DNA of 64,000 nucleotides, taken from assembly GCF_000002425.4 (NCBI RefSeq), contig NC_037256.1, forward strand, positions 4,166,620 through 4,230,619. Direction: 5' to 3'. Source of the stretch: Physcomitrium patens. Taxonomy: Eukaryota > Streptophyta > Bryopsida > Funariales > Funariaceae. The notes under the pieces were generated by a model, which was not told the origin of the DNA, searched no databases, and worked only from the letters and a program-made list of their open reading frames with translations. Numbering within the stretch: position 1 is the first letter of the stretch; the number at the start of each line of letters is the position of its first letter. This document shows positions 44,305 through 57,745 of the stretch, one piece after another. A program made the position numbers and the translations under genes.

Positions 44305-45614
44305 TGTCGTATTACATGTCGTTTTGCTCAAGAATGTACTAGGCACTTGGCTCTGAAAGGTGAAATTATGTATCACAAGTAGCCAAGAAACCCTAATAGG
44401 TTTCATCCATACAAGAAGAATATAATCTGAATTTTAATTCAAAAGTGCTTAAAAAACTCTTCTTAGTAGTCTTAACCATACATAAATCCCAATTACCTTA
44501 TTACTTTCATATTTAAGCAAATTAGATTTTTCTTAAAAGCTCCAATCCTAATCAGTGAGCTTTAACAAGCTGTAACATCCAATCCGACCATCCACTTGAT
44601 ATAGAATTTTGCATGCAATTGTCAATGTAAGTCTTTTATATGCTCAAGAATTTTTAGCCCAATCCAACTTACGAATTGTAAGAAAACCTCCAAAAATTGC
44701 ACTAATATCACTTGGCCGCCAACTTGAAAAGTGAAGCAATGATTTTTTTTCTTTCCAACAATTAACTTTGTCTTAAAATTGGTGTGTAGCTTAATCTTCA
44801 AGTCTTTCAGCATCATACCAATTTTTACCTTAATTTGACTAATAGATCTTCAAATATCATAGAAACCCTACCCAACCTCAAATCGCCATCTTCTAAAATC
44901 ATCTTGTGCTAAAAATTAAATATTTCTAAACCACACCGTTAGATTATCACAAAATTTTGTATACACTTAGCACACCTAATAATCCAAATAGTGTTAAGTT
45001 TTCAACTATAGATGTCACACCAATTGCATAAACTAGCTAAAATTGCTAGCTCTAATTATATTTTATAAAACCCAAATCATTGATACAAACCTTGACTTTG
45101 AACAATAATTCCTAAGTCTTCCAAAACCCTCTCAAAATAATTCTTATTTCTTTGAAAAGAACTTCAAGCTCACTCTCAAATTCTAACCTTCAATCTTCAA
45201 ATGAAATCCTATTTTGCCCTAGGCCGTCGTTTTAGTGGCCAGAGGTCTGATTTCGACCCTGTTTCACAAACGGTCGACCCCCGGGTATCAATCTATCCTA
45301 TCCTAAGGATTTTTTAGCCCAATCCTATTCTCAACTTAATCCTAGTACCAACTATACTAATTATTTACCTCTTCTAACCTGATTTCATCAATTTATGGTC
45401 TTTCTAAGATAATAGAAGAGTCTCTACAATCTAGAAGGTAAAATTATTAACTAACCTTGAACCTACTAATTATTAAGATAAGAAAATAACCTAAGAGATT
45501 TTTTATAAAAGCCATGTTTAGATACCTCAAATTATAATTGAACTGAAATAATTAGATATTAATTAGAAATTCAATTTTGATTATAATTTCACTATATAGT
45601 CATATTATCTTACA
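44305..45614 (-). repeat. Element E 5' LTR
   Basis: About 1310 bp, nearly identical to 31050-32362 apart from the outer 20 bases, which read TCATATTATCTTACA instead of the expected tip. The exact outer boundary is therefore uncertain by a few bases. Confidence 0.82.
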
Positions 45615-46167
45615 ATACTGTTCCTTGTATTCAAGTAATTTTTTAAAATTTCAAAAAAAGAATAATTGATAAGGTTTAAGGACCTACTTGGTTGCAAGAA
45701 ATTAATGTTTTTTTCCTTTCTTCTTATGCTCCTTCTTCTCAAACCACAATCTACATTAGCAAAATAAATTTGAAACTAAATAAATATATTCAACTTGGAT
45801 TATGATTTGAACTTGTTGGTCATTTTTATTTTTATTTTTTTCCCTTATTCTAAATTCCTTCTATCTAATCTTACTATGTATTTCTTCTTGAATCTCTTCT
45901 TCTTTTGTTGATGAAGAATTTTCTTGAATTCTTCTTAAGCTCCCTATATACTACTCATATAAATAGAAGGGATGGTAGGAGGGGTGGAGGGAGTGATTAA
46001 ATCTCCCTATCACTAGAAAAAAGCCTTCAACTAGAAAATTTACAAGGAGATGGAGTGATGAAACCTTCAAGACGAGCTCCACTCTTGATGCTTTGGAAGT
46101 GACAACCAATCCTAAGAAAACCACCACATGATGCTTACACTAACACTGAACTAATCCAATGTTACTT

Positions 46168-46246
46168 AAGGTTAGGAATAATAAATTATTTATTTTAAGG
46201 TTAGGAATAATAAATTATTTATTTTAAGGTTAGGAATAATAAATTA
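46168..46246. repeat. 29-bp direct repeat, 2.7 copies
   Basis: The unit, starting AAGGTTAGGAATAATAAATT and ending ATTTATTTT, occurs at 46168-46196 and 46197-46225, with a partial third copy at 46226-46246. The copies are identical, so this is a recent slippage or expansion. Confidence 0.9.
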
Positions 46247-46429
46247 ATAATATTATTATTATTTATTATTAAAATTTTATGATTTATTTATTTTATTTAT
46301 TTATTTTATTTTTATATATTTTTATTTATTTTCTATTTTTCTTTATTATTATTAATATTATAATTTATTATAATTGAGAGAAAATTTAGAAAAAAAAAAT
46401 TAAAAGCATAACATAAAATCAACATTGTA

Positions 46430-47240
46430 AATGATTGAAGAGGTAGAAATCACTAACCTCAATTGTATTTGCTCAAGGCAGCAACCTCTCTCTCTTCCAA
46501 AAGTCGCCAAAAATTCAATTTTGATTCAAAAGCATTGAATTTTGTGCCACTACAACCTCAACATTGAAGTGCTTGTACCCAGAAATTTTCATTGTAAAAT
46601 AATAACCTGGAACTAAGAAATGCCTTATACAAGACAGGGTACATGAAACTGCCAAGGCAGTGAACCCTCTTGTGTTCGAAAATTCACCACAAATTCGTTA
46701 TAGCTCCAAATTGAGCGTATAATATCTTTTTAGAAAGCTAACAGCAAGATACATACATTGCCAAAGTTTCAACTTCAAATATCAAACACCCAAAAACTGA
46801 TTGACAGAAACCCGAGAGCAAATCAACATCCAACTTAACAATGAAATTTTTGACTATTTTATAAATTGAGAAATAGAAATGATTTGCTTACACCAACAAG
46901 AAAGAGATGAAGAATACTTACCACTAATGATGAGCTACTTGAATTCTTCACTCAACAAAACCAAGCAAGATCAATCACAACAAGCAAACTTCACATTCAC
47001 ACAGACCATTAGAAGCACCATCTCCCAGCAAACGCACCAAAATGTGATTGTAAATTTCACCCCTCTATCCAAATTACAAGATGGCCTCAATTAAGAGTTG
47101 CTTGTAATGGATAGTGTGAAAATGAAGATGCAATGAACAAGAACAAAAGAAGAAACAACACAAACAAGTGAAAGGAATGCATACAAGCAAATATACACTC
47201 CAAAACTTGGTCATAGTTTGGTCTCAGAGTTTTAATCCAA
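46430..47240 (-). repeat. LTR-like remnant, family not assigned
   Basis: On the minus strand this moderately GC-richer stretch has the flavour of a plant LTR/leader: Ser/Leu-type T/C-rich blocks, a GGTAAGTATTC splice-donor-like word near 46910-46925 and a GGAGCTATAACGAATTTGTGG block. The open frame at 46879-47094 on the opposite strand is probably incidental. No LTR ends or partner copy were found in the window. Confidence 0.3.
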
Positions 47241-47394
47241 TAAAAAATAAAAAGTAAAAGTAAAAAGAATTTTTTTAAGAATTTAATTTTTTAAGCTTTC
47301 CAATAATGTAAGAAACATGTAAATCCGAGTTACTATGAATAATTTATGAAGGTTTAAAAATAATAAGTAAATAAATAAAAGTTAAGTAAAAATA

Positions 47395-47590
47395 TTTTAC
47401 CTCAAGGATAACTTGCTTATAGGTCAAGGATTCGAGCCTCACCAAGGCTCACATGTAGTGTATATCAGTTGTCTAAAGAGACCTTGAGGCCTTAGTCTTA
47501 TCTTCTTACCTATACCCAAGGTGCTACAACCCATATGGGACTTGTGCACCTTCCTTCCTACAAGGACTATACTAGCTATTGGTCCTCCTA
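47395..47590 (+). repeat. SINE-like patch
   Basis: Contains GGATTCGAGCCTC (47427-47439), close to the pol III B box (GGTTCGANNCC), followed by CACCAAGGCTCACATG and a stretch of unlike composition (ACCTATACCCAAGGTGCTACA). The A box and a tail are not convincing, so this is only a suggestion. Confidence 0.25.
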
Positions 47591-49738
47591 TTTTCTACTA
47601 GCAAAACTCATTTTTTTGTATTTTTGACTTCACCATGGTATTTAAAAATACCCAATTAGCTTGGAAATTTGTTGTGGCCTTCAAATCTTACTCCCTTTCT
47701 TCATAATTGGTTCCAAATGTGATAAAACTCATTTTTACCAAGATCTTAAATATTGCTCTAAAAATTTCTAAAAAATTATTAATAAATTCTAAATAAATTC
47801 TGAAAAATCCTATAATTTTTTATAATACTAATATCCATATTAGGCTATATTTTCCTACCTTTTTAATTTTTGATAATAATAAATATCAATTTAAATCCAC
47901 TATAAATCCTATTTTTAATATCAATAACTAAAATGATATGAGGTTCTTTCTTATCCTTCTTCTAACTACTAACATTTATAGTTTTTATAAATAGTATATA
48001 TACATAGAAGACCAATATAATTATTGGTCTTAATAAATAATTATTAATACTCAATAATAAATAAAAATACTAAATCAACAAAGATAATTACCTCCAAGAC
48101 TTACTAAGACTCTATCTCCACCACTAACATTCTAATTTTCTATTTCTCAAAGGATTTCTACACTACTCACTATATATTGTGATTTAAAGCATTCTAAATG
48201 CATATTTTTATCCTAAAACAACAAAAGAGTCAATTTGATGACTCACACTATTCTTTAAAAGGTTGTAATATCTAATTAAATATAAATTCTTACTCTTTGT
48301 ATATTAGAGCTTGAATTTATTAGATTTACAATTAAAAGCATCATGAATAGATTTTTTTTAACTTTATTCTTTTTTTCTCTACTTTCTAACAGTTTCAACA
48401 TCTTCAAAGCAAACACCAACAAAATCTAATGGTAAGTTTTCAACTTGTGCTGGTCATTCTTCACAAATAATTAATTCAATAACTTTATTGTTTCTATCAA
48501 CATACTTGTCAACATCCTCTTAGTCGTATTCAAAATATTCTAGTATTTTAATCTTCTTAGCTTGCTAAATACCAACATATCAATGTCTAATTCTTCCTAT
48601 AGCTTCACCACACAAATATTTTCATAGTAAATTAGATCCATAACATTCTACAATAGTTTCTTTTATAAAATATATTATATTTTGATTGCAAAGTATAATA
48701 AAACTTTATTTGAGATTCTAACCATAGATTTTAATATATAAAAGACCACTTTTAAATTATTCATGTTACTATAATTTTTATTATTTTTAGCATAATTCTA
48801 TTGTATATTGTTTATAATCTTTTTATATTAAATAAAGAAAAAAATTAAAAAGAAGAATATATATTTTTAAAATTTTATAAAAAAATTAAATAAATTAAAT
48901 AAATTTATAATAATTTAATAATTTAAAGAAAAATATTTTTTACTTTTTTAATATATAAAAAATATTCCAAATAAAAATATAAAATTTAAATATAATATGG
49001 CATTAAATAACTTTAACCACGTAATTAAACATCAAATCTAGCTTAAGATAATATCAATTAGTACAAAAATTCAATCATTAATTAAAATTAAAATTAAAAA
49101 TTTAATTATAATTTTATTTTATTTAAATATTTAATTAATTAATAATTAGCTCATAAGTTATCATTTAAATAAAAACATATAAAATTAAGTAATAATAGAT
49201 AATAGTTTATAGTACATAAATATTTTTTTAAGAAATATTAAGAAATATTTGTCAACACAAAATAGTTCTATAGATTCTATTAAGTATTTCTTATAACCAT
49301 ATACACTTTCTCCTAGAGTTTTTTACTTTTATATATTTTCTATTAAAATAACTTACAACTTTCATGCTTGGCCTATAAGCATTATCTTCTATAAGAAGCT
49401 TTTTTTGTATCTATTTTTTATGGATGCAAGACTAAAGCCATCTTAAAATTTTTTAATATATTTATTTTATTCTAAACTTTATTTTAAAATCTCTAATTTT
49501 TTATTTTTGGAAATATTAAGTCTAGTTGATTTTTATCTTTTAAATACATATATTTTCTTTTTTTTTCTTTCTTTATTTTAATAAAATAGAAATAAATTAT
49601 CTTTTTAATTTAAAATATATATATTCTAATTAAAAACCTTTTAGAAAAATCTATACTATCCATATTTCTTGAAAGCATCAAAATACTATAAAATATTTAG
49701 ATTATTTTCTTTTAAATTAATAATATTTTTTAAAAAAT

Positions 49739-49740
<2 letters not shown>

Positions 49741-49773
<33 letters not shown>
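49741..49773. repeat. (AT)n microsatellite
   Basis: Uninterrupted TA dinucleotides. Comparable runs lie at about 54892-54928 and 56757-56783, and a compound (CT)n(AT)n at about 57054-57090 lies downstream of the SPL gene. Confidence 0.9.
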
Positions 49774-49777
<4 letters not shown>

Positions 49778-52184
49778 AAAGTTTTCATACTTCCGAAAAA
49801 ATAATTAAAATAAATAATATTATATATAAATATAAAATAATTTAAGAATATTAATTTTTATTATTTTTCACTTCTGTTCACAACCTCAACCAACAATACA
49901 ACTAACTAATATAGAAACATAGGTATAGGAGTTTTTTTTAATTTTATAAACTTTAAGTGATTTATAAAAATTCAATCTCACCTTCTAAGGAACCAATAAT
50001 TATTCTTTTAGAGAAATTTGATACTACAAGATTTAAGCTATTAAAATTTGTCTTACAAGTTTTTTTATTTTTTGGAAGTTTCATTAGAAATAACTTACAA
50101 CTTGGCACTTGGCACTTGGACTACAAGCCTTGTGGTCCTTATAAATCATCTACAAGGCCTTCTTAGTAGCTTATATGGCTAACTTTAACTTTTGTTTTAT
50201 TAATCAATTTATTTATTTATTTATTCATTCATTTAATTCAATATTTTTTAAACATTTTTTTGATTTTGTAGTATCCATGAGTAGTAATTATGGTTCTTTT
50301 CCATCTCCTATTATTTTTTGATTTTTTATATTTTTTCTCTCTTTTCGATGATATATAAATATTTTTTTTATTAAAACTTTATTTAGATTCTATTAAAGAT
50401 AATTTAAAATATTATTTGAAAAAAATTCTAAATATTAACTGCAAGACCAAAGGCTTATTATCTAAGTTCTCAAAACCTTGCCAAAATAACAATGTAAAAG
50501 ATTTGTTGGCCAAATAATAATAAGTCATTTAAAAAACTTTCGAAAAGGATTATTATTTAAGCTATGATAGAAATTTTCTAGGAAAGTCATCTAATATGAT
50601 TTTATTCTTAAGACACCCTAGAAAATTCTTAAAAGAACCATCTAATATAGTTTGATTTCTAAGATATCTGTTACATACTTCTTTCGAGGTTTTCAAATAT
50701 TCTAAAATAATTTATTAGAATGTAAAAAAATTTAGAAGGTTTTAAATTTTCCTTTAATTTATATGTCTATGAAATTATTTATTCACTTGAAAGAATTTCT
50801 AAAGGAAATACTAGTAATTTTTACAGTTATAAAACTCAATCATTTTTTGAAAATTCTTATGCTAAATACTAACCTTAGATATCAATTTTTTCAATGCATT
50901 GGCTCTATCAACCAACAACTATAGCTAATATTTTTAGTTATTAGAAAATATATTTTTATAACTTAATTTGAAAGAAGACCTTTTAAGTTTTATTAAAATA
51001 AATTGTCTTAACTTTTAGGTTGAAAACTTCTAAATTGCAATACTACAATTATTGCTTGACTATCTTCATAAAGATTTCTACGTCGGATTATTAAAGATGT
51101 ATTTGTTGTTTGAATGGTCTAACTTTGTCTTAAATATGCATGTAAGATAATGATTGTTGTAAAATTTATTTTAGATAATTTATTAAATAAAATTCGAACT
51201 TAAAACTATGAGATTCTATAAAAATCTTCTAATTTAATATAATAATGGCAAAATAATTTAAAAAAATAAAAATTAAATGATGTAAAAATTGACTATTGTA
51301 TATTAGTAATTTTTTTAGACTATTTTTATTTTATACATATCCAACTTAGTACTTAGACTTTTGTTCAAAGTTACCTATTATTAGGTCATATTTATGAAAA
51401 AATATTCTTTAATGACAAGTTTTAAATTTATTAGGATAATACTTGTAAAAATCTGATATCTTCTTTGATGCATTGATAATATTAAATAAAGTTTCTTATA
51501 AAAAAAATTGTTGATATTATATTATTTCTTATATATAAAGTATTCTAATTGGCCAATTTTTATATGACAGTTAAAATTTTCATCAAGATTATATTCAAAG
51601 TTATTATAAATTTTAATAGAAGTGAAGATAGATGTTTTTTTTTATTGGAATCTCTAATTTCTAATAGATTTCTAAAAAAATAAAAAAATGAAAAAAATCC
51701 AAATAATTCTTTTTAATTTTTGAAATTTTGAAACAATAATTAATGAGATCTCAAATGGTCTGAGCTTTAGATAATTCTACTTCTAAAATGATTACTTAGT
51801 TTAAATTTTTTTAATAATTATAATTAATCTTAAATTTTAAAATCTAATTGAAAACTTTAATTAAATTCTATGTAGTCTAAGTAATGTTTTTAATAAAAAG
51901 TATTCAAAAACAAATACTTTATAAATTTTAATGAGATAAATTTTAAAGGATATAAATCTAAAATAGAATTAAAAGATAATATAATTATATATCATCAAAG
52001 AAAAAAATATATAATTATGAAATAAAAAACAACTTGAGTAGCTAATGCTAAGTACAAAGATGCTAAAGAGTCTTGAGTTAAGATAAAAACAAAAGAAAGA
52101 CATTGGAAAGGCTTGGGATTACCTTAGCCTTGTCTCTATATACATTCACTTAAAGTTAGAAGTAGATTTCGATAAAGATTACTA

Positions 52185-52420
52185 TAAACATAGGTAGATT
52201 GATACTCGAAATTTTTTTTTTGTGAAATAGGGCTAAAATTATATTCCATGGCACAAAAATGGACATCCATAATGTCATATTATGTGTTGTCCTGAATGAG
52301 GATTCATTAGGTACTTCTTTGTGGAAGGTAATCTCATACTTTGCAACTAATAAAGAACCTAAAAATCCTAACAAAATCTGAAATAAATACCAATTGAACT
52401 TAAACAATTTTAACTAAATT
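52185..52420. repeat. Decayed E-type LTR pieces in opposite orientations
   Basis: 52185-52270 resembles the GGATAGATTGATAC...TTTGTGAAACAGGG part of the E LTR in plus orientation. From 52276, TGTCATATTATGTGTTG and onward resembles the start of the E 3' LTR as seen on the plus strand at 31050 (minus orientation). Similarity fades after about 52420. Confidence 0.45.
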
Positions 52421-54887
52421 TTAGTTAAATCTTTAAAAAAACTATTAGGATTAAAAAAATCCTAAAAGAATCATAAATAAATACTAAAGTATCTTTTAAA
52501 AAATTATAAAGAATATTAAAAAAATCCTAAAAAATCCTAAATAGATCATAGAAAAATCTTTAAGATATTACAAAAATAAATTTTAAAATAAATCCTAAAT
52601 AAAATTTTAAAATCCTAATTAAATCCTAAGTAAATTCTAATAAAATCCTAAAAAAATTTAAATATGACTTAATAAAATATTAATTAAATAATAATCAAAT
52701 ATTTATATATTCTAATTATATTATAATTAAATTTTAATATACTCTAATTAATTCTTTTAGTAATTTTAAAATCTCAAAAATTATTAATTAAACCATCAAT
52801 ATTGCTTAAAAATTTGAATAAACTTCAATGTACTAATTAAAAATACATATACAAATTTTAAAAAAAATTAAATTTACAAATTGAGATAAAAATTTCCTAA
52901 GCCACTTAGGTATTGGCCATCCTCTTTTTCCAACCTTAATATCAATATACAATAATAATAGCTCTTTATTGCATAGTTTACTTACCTTCAAATGTTTTAA
53001 AATTATTACAAAGTAAATTCACTATTAGCTCACAAAAAATCACATTAATCTAATTAGTAGATTGCTTAAGATCATAAATATTTTGACTTATTTTTAAAAT
53101 TCATTATTTAAGATCCAATTGAATTTTAATAAACTTTAAAATAATTATTTAATTAATTTCAAATTCACAAAATAAATTTTAAAAAAGTAGATTTACAATT
53201 CCAAAAAAAATTAATTATTGATTTGCTACAATTTTTATAATTTTTTAAAAAATGTAAACCTTTTTTTATCACCCAAAAATCCAAATTACCTAAAATAACC
53301 ATGACTTTAAAAAGCTTTCATAAGGTCAATATCTATTCAGTCACTCAATTCTAACACTTTAACAAATTGTGTAAATTTTTTTTTTTTTACACTTGCTTTC
53401 AAATCAACAAAAGAATCCTGCAATTGCCATAGGTGTGTGGTTTGTGCCTTGAGATTTGGTTTTAAACTTGATTCATAATTAAACTTCTCTAAGTATGAAT
53501 CTTTGTTTTGCTTAGTTCATTTTTAATATTACTACTCTTTAATTCTACTCAAAGATACTTATAATATTACTTTTTTAGTCTATTTTATTTTATCTTATAT
53601 ATAGCCTTATAAAAAAAATAGACTCTTTATTAATAGGAATTGAGAATTTTAAAAAAATACTATTAAAATTAAATATTATACCACCTGCTTATCTTTTATA
53701 TATATTTTTTAAAAATAATTTTCTATGATATTCTTTAATTAAGCTCTTCTATAATATAATCCATAATTTTTCTCTTTCATCCAATAGTAGTAATATACCA
53801 CAATAATAAAAATAGAATTTTTTATATTTAAAAATATATATTAAAAAAATAAACTTAAGAGAATTCTATAGATATTAGACATATGCACATTAGATGTGCA
53901 AAAACTTTATAAAAACTAATCAAAGTTAGAATTTTTATTTTAATAGTTTTTTTGAGTAATAGAGTATGATTTATAATTTTAGTATTATAGATCTATAATT
54001 GATTTATTATAAGTATATAGATATACTTGTGTTGCATATTTTTTTAAGACTTTAGATTAATTTATTTGTTAGATTCATTTTCTTTTAAATCTAAGTATGT
54101 TGTAATATTGGTAGTTGGTAGTTTGAGGATTAGTGAGAATATTGTTGTTTTGCAAAGTTATTCCAAGTAGATTGACCTAAATAACTCATGATTTTATGAA
54201 TTCCTTTAAGAAATTCTACACTTAAAGCCCTTAATACATCACTTCCTATTAATTAAGAAAGAAAGAAAATTTTCTCTATACATAGGTATAGAAATAAATT
54301 ACTTCTTTTTAAACAATTATAATATATTTTTTAACAATTCTATCATATAAATAGTCTTTTGATATAATTAACATGCTAAGAGCTAATTTTATTTATATTA
54401 TACAATAAAACCATAATATAGAATTTTTTTATATATATTTTTATACAATAATATTTTAGCTACTAATAATTTTCTAATTAATAAAATTATTTGCAATTAT
54501 TTTTTTGATATATTTATTTTCTCCTTACCTAAAAATGGTTCTAATTGCCATGTATATTTAATACATGGGTCGCTAATTATTTTCCTATTTATACTAACTA
54601 CTTCTAACTTCTTTTCTTAAATTTATTTTTACACCTAATATTTTGATTTTTTTAAACTATATTTATATCAGTTGCTCTATTTATCCATCTACTAGCTAAT
54701 TATGAGCTTTTGGTGATTAAAATAAGTATTTCAGTTAAACTCTACAGATAAAAACTTTAGGATATAATCTAAGATTAATAATTAATAATAACTTCTAAAT
54801 ATTAATTTCTTGGTTTTATTAAAATTAAAACATCTATCAATTAAAAAATACATATAATTTTAAATTTTAAAAACATATAGATATTAG

Positions 54888-54930
<43 letters not shown>

Positions 54931-56055
54931 AGAATTTAAAATAAAATAGATATTTTTTTATTAAAATTTATATTTGATTTAAATAAGTTTTATTATTATT
55001 AAAATATTTCTTAATACTTACAGTAAAAATATTCTTTTTAATAGCTTCTTAGATTTTTTAAAATATTAAATTTTATTGATTAAAGAAAATATTTATGATT
55101 TTAATTGAAGGTTTGAAGCTTCATCAGTATTGACTTATGTTTTTTTATAATCTTATCACCTACTTTTAGACCAAATAAGATTAGCAAGAATTAATATCTT
55201 ATTTATTTTTAAGGTTTTTAAATTTTTAAGTAATTAAAAAGTCATAACAAGAAAATGACATATTCTATTGAGTTTTCTTTTTATCAAAACATATACACTT
55301 ATAAGTATTTAAGATTTTCATAGTTTTTATACATTGCAGTGATGTGCTAAGCTTCTTCTAATAGATGCCTTATTTTTCAAATTCACTAATAATAAAAAAA
55401 ATTATAATTTTTTTTGTTAATTGTTTATAAAGAAATTTTAAGGTCAAAAGACAATAGAATGAAACTCTTAATTTTCTTATGTTAAGAAAGTATTAAAATT
55501 AATATAATATTTAATTTGTCTATTTTTAAATTAAAAATTTACAACTTAAAATAAGATTTATAATCTAGTATTAGAATAAAATATATATTTAATAGTTGAG
55601 ATTCATAGTTGTTAAATTGGAAGGTCACTATCACAAGCATATGACTAAGTTTGTGTCTTGGACCTAAATTCACTTAATTTGTCTAAAAATATTATATTAA
55701 ATTTATTATTTTTTTATAATAAAAATAAAAGTTTTTATAATAATATTTATAATTTTAATGTTCTTAAAGTCTTTTTAAGTTTTATTCTAAGCCACTTATA
55801 TTTAAAATATAGGCAATACCAATTGGATGTTAGATTAAATAAGAAACAAGGCCAACTTTTCCTAAATATGTCTAGTGTTTTGTATTGAAATCTTAAGAAA
55901 TTGATTAAGTAATATAAAAAAAAACAAAGGTTAAGAAATTATAAATATTAATATAAATTAAATTATAAGGTGAAAAAATGGCTAAAAATTATTTGGTAGT
56001 GGATTATAAAATTAATTTTATATTTTAATAGATAAAAAGTAGAAGGTTATTAAGA

Positions 56056-56059
56056 TTAC

Positions 56060-56088
<29 letters not shown>
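56056..56088 (+). repeat. Poly(A) run of about 30 bases
   Basis: An unbroken A run preceded by GATTAC. It could be a slippage product or the tail of a decayed retroposon; no body or target duplication was recognised. Confidence 0.7.
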
Positions 56089-56092
<4 letters not shown>

Positions 56093-56880
56093 TGCTTAAA
56101 TAGATTAAAAAATAAATATCTTAATTTGATATTTAAATAGACAATAAGAATATCATACTTTTCCTTTGCTGTTATTCAATAGATTAGTTTAATATATTTT
56201 GACTAATTTATGATTATCTATTAAGTAATAGATAATATATTATTTTGTATTAGAATATATTCTTTTCTGTATTAAAAAACTATTTCAAAATCATTTTGAA
56301 GCTAATTGGTAAAAAAGCTAATTTTATACAATAAGTATAGTTTTTTTCTTCTACTCTTTTTTGTTTGTTATTTCTAAATTTAATATTTAATATTATTTAA
56401 ATATAATGATATTAAAGCAAATGCCTCTAATATCATTTAAATCATAAAAATATCAAAAATTATTTTTCATCAATATATACATAAAATCTTACATATATAA
56501 ATATATATACATTATTAAAATACATATATTTATATAATATTTCATTGATATGAAATAATTCTACATGTTAGAAAAAAAATAATTTATTCATGTTTTATAT
56601 TAAAATAAATATAGTTGAATAATATCTTATTTAAAAATATTATTTTATATTTATATTTTTAAATTTTAAATTAAAAAAATATGCTTTTAATTTTAAAGAA
56701 ATTTAATCATATCTCCTAAAAATATTTGTATTAATTTTATTACAATAAGTACATATCTATATATATATATATATATATATATACTTATTCTTTATTACAT
56801 ACTTATTTTAAGATTGAATTTTTTACTTTAATGATATTCTTTTTTTCAAAAAATCTATTTAAAACCATCATTATGTTTGA

Positions 56881-56921
56881 AAATGTTAGTTTTTCAAATG
56901 TTAGTTGAAAAACTAACATTT
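56881..56921. repeat. Perfect hairpin, 17-bp arms, 7-nt loop
   Basis: AAATGTTAGTTTTTCAA (56881-56897) and its exact reverse complement (56905-56921) enclose ATGTTAG. No polymerase III or terminator context is evident. Confidence 0.85.
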
Positions 56922-57053
56922 GATTCCTGATTTGAGACTTTTCAGGATTTGAAGCATATCTGAATATTGGCAATCAATGTCTGGAAGTAGTTTTTATAAA
57001 ATATGATTACAAATCAATTTCATTATTATGTATATGTTAGAGACAAACAAGTA

Positions 57054-57090
<37 letters not shown>

Positions 57091-57300
57091 GCAAACACAT
57101 ACAAACCCATATACATCTGTGAGTATGTGTTTGGAAGGAAAAGAAAACCACATCATAGAAAGAAAACATTCTTAAAACATGCACCAGATGAAAATTCTAT
57201 ACAAAGTGTACCATTCATTGTGCATTCCTTTTTTAGCATTAGTATTTCACCACGAATTCTAGTATTTCACAATTAGAATGTGATTTGATTATTTTTCTCC

Positions 57301-57745
57301 ATGATCATTTTTACACATCACAACTTATCTCAATCTTGGATTTTTTGAGCCAAAGAATTTAGTTACAGGTAGAGTTATGAGACCATTAAGCAAACTACGA
57401 CAGTTGGAGTCCAATCAAGGTAATGAAAGTAGGTATTCTCTAAGTAATATATTCAAGGATTCATAAGATCAGCGAGTGAAGAAATTTAACTAATTTTAGT
57501 GTTAGCAACTTAGATGGAAAAGATGTATTGCCTGCATGCAAGTACCTTGCAAAAGTTGACAGTTCTGAGAAGAAATGGCTTAGGAACTCCTCCCAAAATT
57601 TCTCAAAGTAAAACTCTTGCATTATTTGGTGCTCCCGTGAACTTCAGAGCACTTCGTTTATGTAAAGGAGGTGTAGGGGGAGGAAAAAACGCACCACTGA
57701 TGTCTATATCTATGTATAGATATATCTAGGGGCTGCATTTCTGTC
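57301..57745 (-). other. 3' flank and probable 3' UTR of the SPL gene
   Basis: About 445 bp downstream of the stop codon, less AT-rich than the preceding block. A palindromic CTATATCTA...TAGATATATC stretch lies at about 57703-57728. No clear AATAAA signal was seen on the minus strand, so the transcript end is not placed. The 71-codon frame at 57514-57729 on the plus strand is not supported. Confidence 0.45.

Larger units (their letters stand above)
31050..45614 (-). mobile_element. Element E: decayed full-length Ty3/gypsy element hosting F
   Basis: LTRs at 31050-32362 (3') and 44305-45614 (5'), PBS at 44283-44300, about 8.67 kb without F. Same gene order and protein blocks as A/B but clearly diverged, with LTRs that share only the tips and general plan. 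Frames are unusually clean for its age: gag to protease in one frame and RT to integrase in the -1 frame, broken by stops rather than indels. No matching target duplication was found (CAGC left, ATAC right), and the outer end of the 5' LTR is degraded. Confidence 0.88.
45615..57300. other. AT-rich intergenic block with repeat remnants
   Basis: Nearly 12 kb without a coding stretch I can support. Contents are listed separately: a 29-bp tandem repeat, an LTR-like remnant, a SINE-like patch, a decayed E-type LTR piece, a perfect hairpin and several microsatellites. The 60-80-codon frames scattered here (for example 49957-50166, 52156-52407, 55658-55888) have the amino-acid bias of AT-rich noise. 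Confidence 0.65.

Noticed and set aside
46168..46246. CRISPR-like or satellite array
   Set aside because: Only 2.7 direct 29-bp copies without spacers; a plant microsatellite-type expansion.
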